NCBI RefSeq assembly: GCF_029958905.1
Contig: NZ_CP124614.1
Span: forward strand, 1,798,001 to 1,862,000
Reading direction: 5' to 3'
Length of the DNA stretch: 64,000 nt
From: Vibrio sp. YMD68
Lineage (GTDB): Bacteria; Pseudomonadota; Gammaproteobacteria; Enterobacterales; Vibrionaceae
The stretch's first letter is position 1; the number at the start of each line of letters is the position of its first letter. This document shows positions 38,501 through 47,347 of the stretch, piece by piece. The position numbers and the translations under genes are program-made. The notes under the pieces are model-generated. The model searched no databases. It was given only the letters and a program-made list of their open reading frames with translations, and was not told where the DNA came from.

Positions 38501-38766
38501 CTGAATTGGTACTCAGTCACCACCGAAATATGCCTCAATAACCTCGCAACATTTGAAGCATTGGTTTCTATGTCCTTTATATGCTCACTGACTTTAGAGG
38601 ACGTAAACGATAGCTTAGACAGCACTAAGTCTTCTGACATCTCTCTTGAAAAGTGATACTGGATAGAAATGGTGAAAAGAGAGGTGAGTATTGTAGCGAG
38701 GATGAATAAACTCCCGACCGTAAAACGAATCGAGTATTTTCTATCCTTCTTTTTTGAATCTTTCAT
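35578..38766 (-). CDS. Membrane HD-GYP phosphodiesterase with periplasmic sensor and solute-binding domains
   Basis: The ATG at 38766 follows a strong GGAGGGTGGGA; a GTG two codons earlier sits on that site and is rejected. The product has 1062 aa. Order: N-terminal membrane span (about 15-37), dCache-like extracytoplasmic region (about 45-260), SBP_bac_3-like domain (about 285-510), second span near 585-605, a linker in HAMP position, and a C-terminal HD-GYP domain. The metal motif is LHDCGK near 730 and HHETLKGTGYP near 968. About 228 residues separate the two, roughly 165 more than usual, including an N/E/Q-rich stretch. Likely role is c-di-GMP hydrolysis in response to a periplasmic ligand. 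It is divergent from tctC. Confidence 0.88.
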   Translation of the reverse strand: MKDSKKKDRKYSIRFTVGSLFILATILTSLFTISIQYHFSREMSEDLVLSKLSFTSSKVSEHIKDIETNASNVARLLRHISVVTEYQFSQREVKTIFTQTLLDNPMFYSIYWGNDNEDFYQIINLNSSPIVREKIEAGVNDRWVVIQVNGPKENRVRETHYFTENYTLTKKTTEESNFYPTQRPWYDQATKEHVLKTEPYLFQHLKITGQTYAVRTNHEVIGIDIVLSSVSSLISPKALGLGGEQGVESYIFNEKGEIIASSHSQQKEIQRTILPPSKVLAFDAEQKRFLDDSRSLLVSNQNDWGPLDYSLAGEPRGYAVDLLAIVSEMTGLKFEFVNGFTWQELSDKFNRGELDLLQSTQAPESSSQVGTVNSVVLYSMPLGIATHLRDARKTHDQLMSLPIALVKGRSTETLLRKNKERTVLFANSIDEAMQWLSTGKVTSVVDALPVLNGYRDTTYSSDLNIRPLPRNKPVEYYLSMKTDDQRLMDAIGLAIANVTDKQWQALNEKWLNQKLKHETLVPYAELMALTEQPTLQNQMIEQDINGSDHYLYLAPMEDPTRETEYFAVLVPKQVVIDKVIPKVLTSMGLSFMILFLLLPVAWVFGNPIVRPVDLLTKETYKISLRQFDDVHHVQSRIKEVSELSDSMMDMVEEIQRYQKSQEEFVESFIRLIAQAIDEKSPYTAGHCNRVPEIGMLLADAVENAQEGKFKDFKFADDKERKEFQIAAWLHDCGKITTPEHIVDKGSKLEANYNRIHEIRTRFEVLWRDAEIHYLKQLLNEENNKQTENSERTNNNEQTEQTLMEEWLTRQEQLKSDFEFIATSNVGSEFMGEEQVKRIHQIGQQTWQRHFDDALGLSPFEELSKTRRDQPLPMTETLLSDKPEHIIKRIRPLEFDPKFGINIDVPEHQYNLGELYNLSIRSGTLTKEDRFKINEHMISGIKMLNNLPFPPELSRVPRYASTHHETLKGTGYPRKLTRDDLSIPERILVIADIFEALTAADRPYKKAKPVSVAIDIMHKMALDDHLDIDLFMLFLESGVYKEYATRFLPEAQVDDVDIEKFRS

Positions 38767-39067
38767 TCCCACCCTCCATAGTGTGACTGAATGATAATGG
38801 CTTTTTACGCTCTAATTTAATTGACTCGATTTTTATTCAATCATTATCATAGCAAGCTAACCGCCGCCTTGAAGCGCACACCGTGAACTTTATGAACTAA
38901 ATCCCCTAAATGACCAATATTCTTTTTATCTACACATTAAAGACAAAAAATTAACATCCACGTAACCTCAAGTGACTCTGCATAGTCGGCTCACTTGCCT
39001 ATGTAGACAAACATAATGATAAGCACTCGTCTATTCAGCTCGTGCACCTACATAAGGAACGTGAAAC
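38767..39067. promoter_or_regulatory. Divergent region between the HD-GYP gene and tctC
   Basis: A 301-bp AT-rich gap. It contains the inverted repeat ATGATAATG (about 38792) / CATTATCAT (about 38843) and a further ATGATAAGC near 39018. These might be binding sites, but no regulator can be named. AAGGA lies before the tctC ATG. No gene was seen. Confidence 0.35.
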
Positions 39068-40039
39068 ATGTTTAAGGTATTAAAACCAACACTTGCAGCG
39101 TCTATTATCGCAGCATCATTTTCTTTCAGCGCTTTTGCAGCGGATCTAGAGAAAATCCACTTTATCATTCCAGGTGGTGCTGGTGGTGGTTGGGATATGA
39201 CCGCTCGTGGTACAGGGGATGTTCTGGTTAAATCTGATATTGTTGAAAATGTCTCATTCCAAAACCTGTCTGGTGGCGGCGGTGGTAAAGCAATCGCACA
39301 CCTTATTGAGACAGCTAAGCGCCAAGAAGACACCTTGATGGTGAACTCAACCCCTATTGTTGTTCGTTCATTGACGGGCATATTCCCTCAATCTTTCCGT
39401 GATTTAACGCCTGTTGCAGCCACCATTGCCGACTACGGTGCAATCGTTGCTTCTGCTGACTCACCTTACAACACATGGGAAGACGTCGTTAAAGAGTTTG
39501 AATCGAATCCGCGTAAAGTAAAAATTGCTGGCGGATCAGCGCGTGGCAGTATGGACCACCTTGTTGTTGCAGCAGCGTTTAAAGGCGAAGGGTTTGATGC
39601 GAAGAAAGTTCGCTATATCGCCTACGATGCAGGTGGTAAAGCAATGGCGGCATTGCTATCAGGCGAAACTCAACTTCTATCAACAGGTTTAGGCGAAGTG
39701 TTAGAAATGTCTAAATCAGGTCAAGTAAAAGTTATTGCCATTACGGCACCAGAGCGTCTTGAAGCGGCTCCTGACATTCCAACACTGGTCGAGTATGGCA
39801 ATGAGACCGTATTTGCTAACTGGCGCGGTTTCTTTGCAGCACCAGGCGTTAGCCAAGAAAAAGTGGACTCATGGAACCAAGCTCTCACTAAGATGTACAA
39901 AACAGAGCAGTGGGAAGTGGTTCGCGACCGTAACGGTTGGATAGACAACTACAAAGCAGACAAAGACTTCTACTCATTCCTTGAAGACCAAGAAAAGCAA
40001 ATGGGTGATCTAATGCGCGAGCTTGGTTTCCTTAAGTAA
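39068..40039 (+). CDS. tctC: Tripartite tricarboxylate transporter, substrate-binding protein
   Basis: A 323-aa periplasmic binding protein of the TctC/Bug family. The signal peptide (1-24) ends SAFA before ADLEK. The mature protein opens with IHFIIPGGAGGGWDMTARG, the Bug-family loop that contacts the carboxylate, and has AGGSARGSMDH as the second lobe motif. It should deliver a carboxylate (citrate or other tricarboxylate; the ligand is not predictable here) to TctAB. It is first of three genes. A hairpin downstream may raise its share of stable mRNA. Confidence 0.93.
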   Translation: MFKVLKPTLAASIIAASFSFSAFAADLEKIHFIIPGGAGGGWDMTARGTGDVLVKSDIVENVSFQNLSGGGGGKAIAHLIETAKRQEDTLMVNSTPIVVRSLTGIFPQSFRDLTPVAATIADYGAIVASADSPYNTWEDVVKEFESNPRKVKIAGGSARGSMDHLVVAAAFKGEGFDAKKVRYIAYDAGGKAMAALLSGETQLLSTGLGEVLEMSKSGQVKVIAITAPERLEAAPDIPTLVEYGNETVFANWRGFFAAPGVSQEKVDSWNQALTKMYKTEQWEVVRDRNGWIDNYKADKDFYSFLEDQEKQMGDLMRELGFLK

Positions 40040-40062
40040 CACCATTAATACCACATCAACAT

Positions 40063-40097
40063 AGGGCTTCTGGGCAGTTATATGCCGTTGAAGCCCT
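40063..40097 (+). other. Intercistronic hairpin between tctC and tctB
   Basis: AGGGCTTC pairs with GAAGCCCT around a 19-nt loop, 24 nt after the tctC stop and with no T run. It probably stabilises the tctC 3' end or slows transcription rather than terminating it. The 286-bp gap also holds two near-identical 21-bp units (TTGCATGTTTTATGTGCTTAA and a variant) at about 40152-40196. Confidence 0.6.
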
Positions 40098-40325
40098 TGA
40101 TATAACACGTTTTGCCGTATACGAGTTTACCCTCAAAACTCCTTTGTTTATTGCATGTTTTATGTGCTTAATTTGCATGTTTGATGTGCTTAAGCAGGTA
40201 AGCCCAATTGACTAGCAGCAATCAGCTTACTTTTTGGTTAGCGCTTAGCTCTTCAAAATAGAAGATCACTACTCATTAACTTGCTCGTATACGGCTTTTT
40301 ATTTCCCCAGCAATTGGAGTTGGAT

Positions 40326-40823
40326 ATGTCGGATTCGCCAACCAATTTTTTCACTAAAGAAAACTTACTATGTCGCGATAGAGTCGGGGCGTTTATCTTC
40401 CTTTTGGTCTGTTTATGTTACGGCTATCAAAGCACTCTTATTCCTTTGTTCCCTGGCGACGAATATGAACCGTTTACAGCCAGAACCTTGCCCACCCTAC
40501 TGACATTTGCTGGCATTGGCCTATCCCTTCTTTTACTGGTCACCGGAAAAAAAGACACAGAAAGCGGCGCCGTTACCGACTTTGATTGGAAATTGCTTAT
40601 CGCATTTTTGTGTTTGATGGCATTTTACGGACTTGGTCTGACCTACTTAGGTTTCGTGATAGCAACCAGCCTGTTTCTTCTTGCCGGGTTTTATTTACTC
40701 GGAGAGCGCAGAAGATCCGTGCTGCTGGGCGCGTCGTTCCCTTTTGTAATCGTTTTTTATTTGCTCCTGACCCAAGGTTTAGATATTTATCTTGAGCCTG
40801 GTCTGATCTTCACTCTCTGGTAA
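40326..40823 (+). CDS. tctB: Tripartite tricarboxylate transporter, small membrane subunit
   Basis: The ATG at 40326 follows TTGGAGTTGGAT and gives a 165-aa protein; an earlier in-frame start at 40281 lacks such a site. It has four hydrophobic segments in the TctB layout, the last ending DIYLEPGLIFTLW. TctB proteins are poorly conserved, so the call rests largely on its place between tctC and tctA, 14 nt from tctA. It forms the inner-membrane complex with TctA. Confidence 0.88.
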   Translation: MSDSPTNFFTKENLLCRDRVGAFIFLLVCLCYGYQSTLIPLFPGDEYEPFTARTLPTLLTFAGIGLSLLLLVTGKKDTESGAVTDFDWKLLIAFLCLMAFYGLGLTYLGFVIATSLFLLAGFYLLGERRRSVLLGASFPFVIVFYLLLTQGLDIYLEPGLIFTLW

Positions 40824-40837
40824 TTAGGACTCACAAT

Positions 40838-42364
40838 ATGTTAGACGGAATTTTACAAGGGCTCTCTACCGCAGTGATGCCAATGAACATCATGATGGTG
40901 GTCGTTGGTTGCTTTGTGGGGACTTTTATCGGCATGCTACCTGGTCTTGGGCCAATTTCAGCCATTGCTTTGATGATCCCAATTACCTATGGCTTGGACC
41001 CTTCTTCAGGCCTTATCTTGATGGCCGGTGTTTATTACGGCGCGGTATTTGGCGGTTCAACCTCTTCAATCTTGATTAACGCACCGGGCTGCTCTTCGAC
41101 TGTGGTGACAGCATTTGATGGCTACCCAATGGCACAAAAAGGCCAAGCGGGTAAGGCCCTTGCGCTGGCCGCCTATTCATCCTTCACTGGCGGTACGTTA
41201 TCGGCAATTATGCTTCTTATTGCGGCGCCCGCACTTGCTAGCGTTTCGTTGAGCTTCCAATCTTCAGATTACTTTGCACTCATGGTCTTAGGCCTATCAG
41301 CTGTTGCCGCATTTGCTGGCCCAGGGCAAGTAGTGAAAGCATGGATGATGACGATTCTGGGGTTGATGCTTTCTACCGTGGGAATAGACAAAGGCGTGGG
41401 TGTAGAACGCTTTACTTTCGGCCTCACTGACCTAATGGATGGCTTTAGCTTCTTATTGCTTGCTATGGCGACATTTGCTCTCGGTGAAACGCTGATGGGG
41501 ATATTAAAGCCAGAAAAAGACACCAGTGGCGAAGAAAATCAAATCATGGCCAATATTGGCAGCATGAAGGTTACAAAAGAAGAGTTCAAAGAAGTGGCTC
41601 CGGTCTCGATTCGATCGTCTATTCTTGGTTTCTTTACTGGCGTTCTTCCGGGTGCTGGCGCGACTATCGCTGCGTTTCTTAGCTACGGTATGGAACGAAG
41701 CCTCGCGCCAAAAGACAAGAAAAAAGAGTTTGGTAAGGGCAGCATTCGTGGTTTGGTTGCGCCAGAATCAGCAAACAACGCGGCATCAAGCGGTTCCTTT
41801 GTTCCTCTTTTAACATTGGGGATTCCAGGCTCGGGTACGACAGCCATCATGCTTGGTGCGTTAATCGCTTATGGGATTCAGCCTGGTCCACGTTTATTTG
41901 TAGAGCACCCAGATGTCTTTTGGTCGGTCATCATTTCTATGTACTTTGGTAACATCGTACTGGTTATTCTGAACCTCCCATTAATCCCTTACATTTCCAA
42001 GTTATTGGCTGTACCAAGGACGGTACTTCTTCCGATGATTTTGTTTTTCTCAATTACGGGGGTGTATCTCGTTTCATTTAACACCATGGATGTGTTCATC
42101 ATGTTGATTGTGGCCATGGCGGCGATAGCGTTACGGCTTGCTAACTTCCCACTTGCCCCACTCTTGCTTGGGTTCATTCTTGGTGGATTAATGGAAGAGA
42201 ACTTACGTCGTGCATTGATGATCAGTGATGGGGAATTGAGCTTCTTATGGGAACGTCCGATTACCCTGACCTTTACTGTCATCGCGGCCTTAGTTTTGAT
42301 GAGCCCAATAGTGATTGGATTCATCAATAAGTTAAGATCCAAACCCGACACGGCTGTGCAGTGA
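40838..42364 (+). CDS. tctA: Tripartite tricarboxylate transporter, large membrane subunit
   Basis: A 508-aa inner-membrane permease with about 12 spans. The family motif GMLPGLGPISAIALMIPIT (about 33-51), the repeat GVLPGAGATIAAFLSYG in the second half, and GIPGSGTTAIMLGAL mark TctA. It is the channel part of the sodium- or proton-coupled TctABC importer. AGGA precedes the ATG. It ends the tctCBA operon. The usual neighbour, the TctDE two-component system, is absent; an HD-GYP sensor occupies the divergent position. Confidence 0.95.
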   Translation: MLDGILQGLSTAVMPMNIMMVVVGCFVGTFIGMLPGLGPISAIALMIPITYGLDPSSGLILMAGVYYGAVFGGSTSSILINAPGCSSTVVTAFDGYPMAQKGQAGKALALAAYSSFTGGTLSAIMLLIAAPALASVSLSFQSSDYFALMVLGLSAVAAFAGPGQVVKAWMMTILGLMLSTVGIDKGVGVERFTFGLTDLMDGFSFLLLAMATFALGETLMGILKPEKDTSGEENQIMANIGSMKVTKEEFKEVAPVSIRSSILGFFTGVLPGAGATIAAFLSYGMERSLAPKDKKKEFGKGSIRGLVAPESANNAASSGSFVPLLTLGIPGSGTTAIMLGALIAYGIQPGPRLFVEHPDVFWSVIISMYFGNIVLVILNLPLIPYISKLLAVPRTVLLPMILFFSITGVYLVSFNTMDVFIMLIVAMAAIALRLANFPLAPLLLGFILGGLMEENLRRALMISDGELSFLWERPITLTFTVIAALVLMSPIVIGFINKLRSKPDTAVQ

Positions 42365-42390
42365 TTCATAACGCATCGTTTATATGAATA

Positions 42391-42426
42391 AAAACAGGCG
42401 CCTTTCACGGCGCCTGTTTTTTTTCT
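42391..42426 (+). terminator. Terminator of the tctCBA operon
   Basis: AAAACAGGCGCC/GGCGCCTGTTTT, a perfect 12-bp stem with a 6-nt loop followed by a T run. It can also act on the convergent DUF3859 gene. Confidence 0.92.
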
Positions 42427-42474
42427 TTTTGATGACCACTACCTTGAAAAACGCTGGAGACGTCAAGATTTCGG

Positions 42475-42897
42475 TTAAAAGCCTCGGTGCTTCCAAAATT
42501 GCTGCTCATTCTTTCCAACTAAATGGAACGTTTTTTCAGCGACAACACGTCCCTGTAGCTCAATGGTCATTGTCCATTTACCCAACTTATCGTCTATCGG
42601 CTCCCACACTGTGTCACCTAAGTAGAAATCAAAGTCGTTACTGTTTATATATTCTTCACCGGTGAATGGTTCTAAAGGCTCGCCTTTTTTACTCAGTATC
42701 CCAGGGTGGTCGATGCAATAAGTGAACTTCTCGCCTTTGGCTTTTTTAATGTTGATGATAAGACCAAACTCTACATCAATCTCTGCTGGAACGTTGGTCG
42801 TAAACTCTTGAATTTTCGGTAAGTGTTTCGCTCGTGAATCCCATGTTGTGTATATACCGTATGACGATATGTCTATGACTGGCGATCGTTTTGCCAT
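42475..42897 (-). CDS. DUF3859 domain-containing protein
   Basis: The ATG at 42897 gives 140 aa starting MAKRSPVIDISSYGIY, the usual DUF3859 opening. The GTG three codons earlier is less likely. The protein is predicted to be a soluble beta-rich fold with WTMTIELQGRVVAEKTFHL near the end. The family's function is unknown. Its first 25 bp overlap the 3' end of the P-loop gene in another frame, so the two are translated from one mRNA and probably coupled. Confidence 0.82.
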   Translation of the reverse strand: MAKRSPVIDISSYGIYTTWDSRAKHLPKIQEFTTNVPAEIDVEFGLIINIKKAKGEKFTYCIDHPGILSKKGEPLEPFTGEEYINSNDFDFYLGDTVWEPIDDKLGKWTMTIELQGRVVAEKTFHLVGKNEQQFWKHRGF

Positions 42898-43268
42898 TGC
42901 TGCCACCGTTTCTTCATTCTAGTGATTGTTTTTTTGTCAACGTCATGAATATTGGCATAACTGCCCGTGCACTCTATGACGTCCAGTTTTAGGCCAAACT
43001 GACGTGCAAGGTGGTAATACGGCAGGATCTCCCAGCGACGCACGAAAGTATTGGACACAACAACACTCTCACCTTTAAAGAGTGCCTGTTCCGTCTGCTT
43101 AAAACACCATTCATGGGCATTCTGGATTAAGTCAGCATCATAATGATATTCCCCTTGAGCATTAATAAAAAACATATCGGCTTCAAAATGGGAAGCATTC
43201 ATCGTCTGTGCAAGTGTCGATTTTCCAGAGCCTGGTAAGCCACGAATTAGGGTGAATGTTTGTGTCAT
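42873..43268 (-). CDS. P-loop ATPase/kinase-like protein
   Basis: A 131-aa small AAA-type kinase fold. The N-terminus is TLIRGLPGSGKSTLAQ, with a Walker A GLPGSGKST at about 10-18. EADMFF (about 29-34) is a likely Walker B or substrate Asp, and VVVSNTFVRRWEI is typical of the zeta-toxin/polynucleotide-kinase-like ATP-binding proteins. The substrate is unknown. It overlaps the downstream DUF3859 gene by 25 bp. No antitoxin-like gene precedes it, so a toxin role is not supported. Confidence 0.8.
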   Translation of the reverse strand: MTQTFTLIRGLPGSGKSTLAQTMNASHFEADMFFINAQGEYHYDADLIQNAHEWCFKQTEQALFKGESVVVSNTFVRRWEILPYYHLARQFGLKLDVIECTGSYANIHDVDKKTITRMKKRWQQWQNDRQS

Positions 43269-43404
43269 AACGGTTTGCTCATGCTTTGTTCATTACTATA
43301 GGATCACTTATAGAAGTCGCCTTAGAAGTGATTATAGAAGTTGCATAGTAACGTAATTTAGATTCATTTTCCTATCGACATCTCATACCGATTACGTTAA
43401 GTTT

Positions 43405-43420
43405 GGATGTATAGACGTCC
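43405..43420 (+). promoter_or_regulatory. MetJ box pair upstream of metA
   Basis: Two adjacent octamers, GGATGTAT and AGACGTCC, match the AGACGTCT met box at 5 and 7 of 8 positions. They lie 28 bp before the metA start, where MetJ with S-adenosylmethionine would repress. Confidence 0.75.
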
Positions 43421-43447
43421 AAAACAAATAGCTTAGGGAGAAGAGCT

Positions 43448-44389
43448 GTGCCAATTAAGATCCCCGATCAACTGCCTGCATCCGATGTATTGCGCGAAGA
43501 AAACATATTTATCATGCCCGAGTCTCGCGCCTCAACTCAGGAGATTCGTCCGCTCAAGGTGTTGATCTTAAATCTTATGCCCAAAAAAATTGAGACTGAA
43601 ACTCAATTCTTACGGTTGCTTTCTAACAGCCCACTACAGGTGGATGTAGAATTGCTGCGTATTGATGATCGACCAAGTAAGAATACCCCAACAGAACATC
43701 TGGATAACTTTTATCGCCAATTTGAAATGGTGAAAAATCGTAACTTCGATGGCTTGATTATTACCGGCGCTCCTCTTGGTCTTGTGCAGTTTGAAGATGT
43801 GATTTATTGGGATCATCTACAAAGCATCATGAACTGGGCCAAAAGTCATGTGACATCGACACTGTACGTATGCTGGGCGGCTCAGGCAGGGTTGAAGCTT
43901 CTTTACGACCTGCCAAAACGAACTCGAAAAGAAAAGCTCTCTGGCGTGTACCATCATAAAATTCACCAACCGTTCCACCCTGTTTTACGAGGTTTTGATG
44001 ATACGTTTTTGGCTCCCCATTCTCGCTATGCGGATTTTTCTCCTGAGTTCCTAGAAGAGCATACGGAGCTGGATATTTTAGCCAGTTCCGATGTCGCTGG
44101 CGTTTACCTCGCAGCGACGAAAGACAAACGAAACGTTTTTGTAACAGGCCACCCAGAGTACGACGCGCTCACATTACATCATGAATACATTCGTGATTTA
44201 GGCGAAGGCATGGAGCCAGCAATGCCCATTAATTACTACCCAAATAACAACGCGGATAACAAACCGTGTGCCAGTTGGCGTAGTCATGGCCACTTACTGT
44301 TCTCTAACTGGCTCAATTACTGCGTTTATCAACAGACCCCTTACGATCTTGATAAGTTCAGTGAAGCCCACTTTACGAAAGATGATTAA
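43448..44389 (+). CDS. metA: Homoserine O-succinyltransferase
   Basis: The 313-aa MetA acylates homoserine with succinyl-CoA, the first committed step of methionine synthesis. The fold is class-I-glutaminase-like, with nucleophile C142 (YVCWAAQAG) and H235/E237 (TGHPEYD) as the catalytic triad. The length matches E. coli MetA. The start is GTG with AGGGAGAAG about 5 nt upstream. MetJ-type boxes precede it and a terminator follows, so it is a single-gene unit. Confidence 0.97.
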   Translation: MPIKIPDQLPASDVLREENIFIMPESRASTQEIRPLKVLILNLMPKKIETETQFLRLLSNSPLQVDVELLRIDDRPSKNTPTEHLDNFYRQFEMVKNRNFDGLIITGAPLGLVQFEDVIYWDHLQSIMNWAKSHVTSTLYVCWAAQAGLKLLYDLPKRTRKEKLSGVYHHKIHQPFHPVLRGFDDTFLAPHSRYADFSPEFLEEHTELDILASSDVAGVYLAATKDKRNVFVTGHPEYDALTLHHEYIRDLGEGMEPAMPINYYPNNNADNKPCASWRSHGHLLFSNWLNYCVYQQTPYDLDKFSEAHFTKDD

Positions 44390-44432
44390 TAATCAACACC
44401 TTATTTACTCTTTAGTTAATAAGACACAAAAG

Positions 44433-44461
44433 AAACGGTCATTAATATGACCGTTTTTTTA
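44433..44461 (+). terminator. Terminator after metA
   Basis: AAACGGTCAT/ATGACCGTTT stem with a TAAT loop and a run of T. Confidence 0.9.
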
Positions 44462-44549
44462 TGATTGCTAACTTGCTCGCATTGTTCCTTGCTCGGTATT
44501 TCTAACCGTAACATTCCGAATATGATGAATTTGCTAACAAGGAGCCCTT

Positions 44550-45356
44550 ATGAACAAAAAGACACTTTTTGGTGTGTTGTCAAAAATTACCGCGATGCCC
44601 TCAAAGACCGCTGCTATCAACATAGCGACGAGCGTAGTTATCGGCACAGTGATGAGCATAACAGGTTGCGTGACAGTCACAGAAGGCAACGAGACACCGA
44701 CAAAATCATCGTCAATTGACATGGCGGAAACCCGTTTAGCATTAGGGCTTGGGTACCTTGAAAAAGGCAACATGATCAGAGCGAGAGAGAACCTAGAAAA
44801 AGCACTCAAGCATGCCCCCAATTACTATCGAACTCAACTTAGCATGGCCCATTATTATGAGGCGGTGGGCGAGCCTAAATCGGCTGAAAATATCTACAAG
44901 ACGGCTCTTCGTCAACACCCTAAAAATGGCAATGTGCTCAACAACTACGGTACCTTTCTGTGTAAGCAAGGAAACGTCAAGCAAGCGGATGAGTACTTCA
45001 ATCGCGCCGTCAACCAACCCTATTACTATCTCATTTCAGGCAGCTACGAGAACGCGGCTTTATGTGCCTTAAAAGCGGGCAATACGGTTCAGGCAAAAAC
45101 GTATTTTGAACGCGCATTGGACCATGATCCAAATCGTGCCCGCTCACTCTTACAATTAGCAAAAATAGAAATAGAACAACAAGAATTCACCGATGCAAGG
45201 ATAAGGCTAATGCATTTCCATCAACGTTTTGGGCTGCGAGCATCATCGTTAACCTTGTCGGTCGAGCTAGAAAAACAAGCTGGCAATACCGCTTTAGAAA
45301 CAAAGTACCAGCGCCAACTGAATGATCTGATAGCGAAACAGTCTTCAATGAACTAA
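44550..45356 (+). CDS. PilF/PilW-like TPR lipoprotein
   Basis: A 268-aa protein with a lipoprotein signal ending in ITGC (lipid-modified C40), then tetratricopeptide repeats from about 58 to 230 ([43 protein letters not shown]). This is the arrangement of PilF/PilW, the outer-membrane lipoprotein that assembles type IV pilus secretins. The canonical pilF of gammaproteobacteria lies beside rlmN and ispG. This one is next to metA and rlmF, so it may be a second copy or a relocated one. AAGGAG precedes the ATG. Its 3' end overlaps the convergent rlmF by 4 bp. Confidence 0.85.
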   Translation: MNKKTLFGVLSKITAMPSKTAAINIATSVVIGTVMSITGCVTVTEGNETPTKSSSIDMAETRLALGLGYLEKGNMIRARENLEKALKHAPNYYRTQLSMAHYYEAVGEPKSAENIYKTALRQHPKNGNVLNNYGTFLCKQGNVKQADEYFNRAVNQPYYYLISGSYENAALCALKAGNTVQAKTYFERALDHDPNRARSLLQLAKIEIEQQEFTDARIRLMHFHQRFGLRASSLTLSVELEKQAGNTALETKYQRQLNDLIAKQSSMN

Positions 45357-46420
45357 CTTTTCAGCTTGAGCCACTTTTGTCGCTGTGGTGCCGTTTTAAA
45401 CGTCCACGCGACAAAACGGCTGATCTTTTGCCCTTGGCTCATTTCTACGACTTTCATTTCCAATGCACCTATCTTTTCTAACGTCTTTTGCATCCACTTA
45501 ACGTTCTCTTTTTTAGAGATCAGCGTGGTAAACCATAATACCTGATGGCCAAACTGTTTGCTTTCAACGGCCATGTTTTTGATAAACTCAGCTTCGCCAC
45601 CATCGCACCAAAGTTCTGCTTTTTGGCCACCAAAATTGAGGGTTGGAGCGCTGGCTTTTGACGGTTCTCCTGCTCGTTTTAACGTGTTTTTTAACGTGCC
45701 CTTTTTCGCTTTATTAGCATTCAGGTTATTAATTTTTCGCTGACTGCCCTGCTCTGCCTCTTGTAACGACTTATGAAAAGGAGGGTTGCAGGTGGTAATG
45801 TCATAGAATTCTCCTGCCTTTATCACCCCTTCAAAAAAGTGCTGACCGTTTTGTTGAAGACGACACTCGATATTGCGCTGTAGCCGTTCGTTATTCGCCA
45901 CGATCTTATTGGCGTTTTCCACTGACACTTCATCAATGTCACTCGCCACATATTGCCAACCGTAGTCGCACACGCCAATAATTGGATAGATACAATTTGC
46001 CCCAACACCAATATCAAGCGCTCTGACCAAAGCGTGCTTGATTGATTGACTCTCAGTCGATAGCAGCTCCGCAGCGCGATGAATATAGTCCGCTCGGCCG
46101 GGTATAGGTGGGCAAAGATACCCTTTAGGAATGTCCCACTCTGTCACTTTATAGTGATGCGCTAGTAACGCTTTATTCAACAGTTTGACCGCTAACGGAT
46201 CTGAAAAATTAATGCTCTTCTCACCACGTGGGTTGTTGATAACGCATGGCTTCAATTGAGGCAGAGCAACCATCAACGCTTCAAAATCATAGCGACCATG
46301 GTGCTTATTTTTCTTATGCAGACCGGCTTGGCTGGTCACGGTTTGCACGTTCATTGCTGATGACTGACCCATCGTTTTTAACTGGCCGATCGCTTTATTG
46401 TTTTTTCTGGTTGGTTTCAT
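45353..46420 (-). CDS. rlmF: 23S rRNA (adenine-1618-N6)-methyltransferase
   Basis: A 355-aa methyltransferase that modifies A1618 of 23S rRNA. The basic N-terminal extension is followed by the family core [17 protein letters not shown] and [16 protein letters not shown] motifs. The SAM motif is [13 protein letters not shown], and the catalytic NPPFH (TCNPPFHKS) is near 210-216. It starts 7 bp after the metallopeptidase gene, forming a two-gene operon, and its stop overlaps the stop of the PilF-like gene. Confidence 0.95.
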   Translation of the reverse strand: MKPTRKNNKAIGQLKTMGQSSAMNVQTVTSQAGLHKKNKHHGRYDFEALMVALPQLKPCVINNPRGEKSINFSDPLAVKLLNKALLAHHYKVTEWDIPKGYLCPPIPGRADYIHRAAELLSTESQSIKHALVRALDIGVGANCIYPIIGVCDYGWQYVASDIDEVSVENANKIVANNERLQRNIECRLQQNGQHFFEGVIKAGEFYDITTCNPPFHKSLQEAEQGSQRKINNLNANKAKKGTLKNTLKRAGEPSKASAPTLNFGGQKAELWCDGGEAEFIKNMAVESKQFGHQVLWFTTLISKKENVKWMQKTLEKIGALEMKVVEMSQGQKISRFVAWTFKTAPQRQKWLKLKS

Positions 46421-46427
46421 ATCGACA

Positions 46428-46928
46428 TTACTTATCTTTAAGGTCTTGATAAATCATAAATAGACGCGCATCCAATTCAAGCTGATGGTAGTCCGCTTCC
46501 ATATGACAGCACAGCTGATAAAAGGCCTTATCGTGGTTCTTTTCTTTAATGTGGGCAAGTTCATGAACCACTAGCATACGCAGTAACGGTTCTGGTGCCG
46601 TTCTAAAAATACTCGCAATCCGAATTTCATTCTTGGACTTTATCTTGCTGCCATGCACTTTGCTGACATAGGTATGAAGACCAAGTGCATTGTTGATAAG
46701 GTGTATCTTACTGTCGTAAATGACTTTGCTCAGCGGCGCGGTTTTCTTCATGTAACGATTTTTAATGGCCATCGTATAATCAAAAAGGGCTTTCTCGCTC
46801 TTAATCGTATGGTTTTGTGGGTAGCGAGATTCAAACCAAGTGACCAGCTTATTGGCTGAAACCAATTGTTCGACCTGGGAAACAATATGCTCTGGATAGC
46901 CCTGAACATAACGAAGTGATGGATGCAT
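46428..46928 (-). CDS. YgjP-like M48-type metallopeptidase
   Basis: A 166-aa zinc-peptidase-like protein. [11 protein letters not shown] (122-132) holds the HExxH zinc ligands, followed by F-x-x-L-C as in the YgjP/DUF45 family. There is no signal peptide or membrane span, so it is cytosolic. Its substrate is unknown. It is directly upstream of rlmF with a 7-bp gap, so the two are co-expressed. Confidence 0.85.
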   Translation of the reverse strand: MHPSLRYVQGYPEHIVSQVEQLVSANKLVTWFESRYPQNHTIKSEKALFDYTMAIKNRYMKKTAPLSKVIYDSKIHLINNALGLHTYVSKVHGSKIKSKNEIRIASIFRTAPEPLLRMLVVHELAHIKEKNHDKAFYQLCCHMEADYHQLELDARLFMIYQDLKDK

Positions 46929-47084
46929 AGTTAAGATAACGACCGTGGCTGTTGGCCGCTAAGTTTATCGGATTTGGCTTAACGATTCATTGATTTTGTC
47001 AGTGTGACTTTTCTCAGTGCGTAATTTCGGCTAAACTCCGCGCTTGAATTTTCGCCCTTAGTGGTCACCAATTAAGAGTCCGTT

Positions 47085-47312
47085 ATGAAACGTTTAGTCC
47101 TGTATGTCGCCGATAAATGCCCTCATTGCAAAGATGCTCAACGTTATCTTGATTCAAAAGGTCTCAAGTATCGTCTCACCAATGCCAAAATGCAAAGAGG
47201 CCGAAAAGAGCTACAGGCGATGGGTGCACGCTCGATCCCTGTTCTTAAAATTGGTGATCAGGTGATGGTAGGTTGGGACCAAAAAACGTTTGATAAAATG
47301 TACCGCTCGTAA
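47085..47312 (+). CDS. Small glutaredoxin-family protein
   Basis: A 75-aa thioredoxin-fold protein with redox motif CPHC (12-15), the cis-proline segment RSIPVLKIGD (about 49-58) and a C-terminal GWDQKTFDKM, as in NrdH/Grx-like mini-glutaredoxins. It probably reduces disulfides in the cytosol; the partner is unknown. AAGAG precedes the ATG. It stands alone, convergent with the LysR gene. Confidence 0.88.
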   Translation: MKRLVLYVADKCPHCKDAQRYLDSKGLKYRLTNAKMQRGRKELQAMGARSIPVLKIGDQVMVGWDQKTFDKMYRS

Positions 47313-47347
47313 TCAAACCCAACTCTTTCTCTAGACATACTGCTTCT

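Noticed and set aside
38985..39015. Sigma-54 promoter upstream of tctC
   Set aside because: The GG and GC elements (TCGGCTCACTTGCC) are 7 bp apart instead of the required 10.
42873..43268. P-loop protein as a zeta-type toxin
   Set aside because: No epsilon-like antitoxin gene adjoins it, and its partner is a DUF3859 gene; the fold alone is insufficient.
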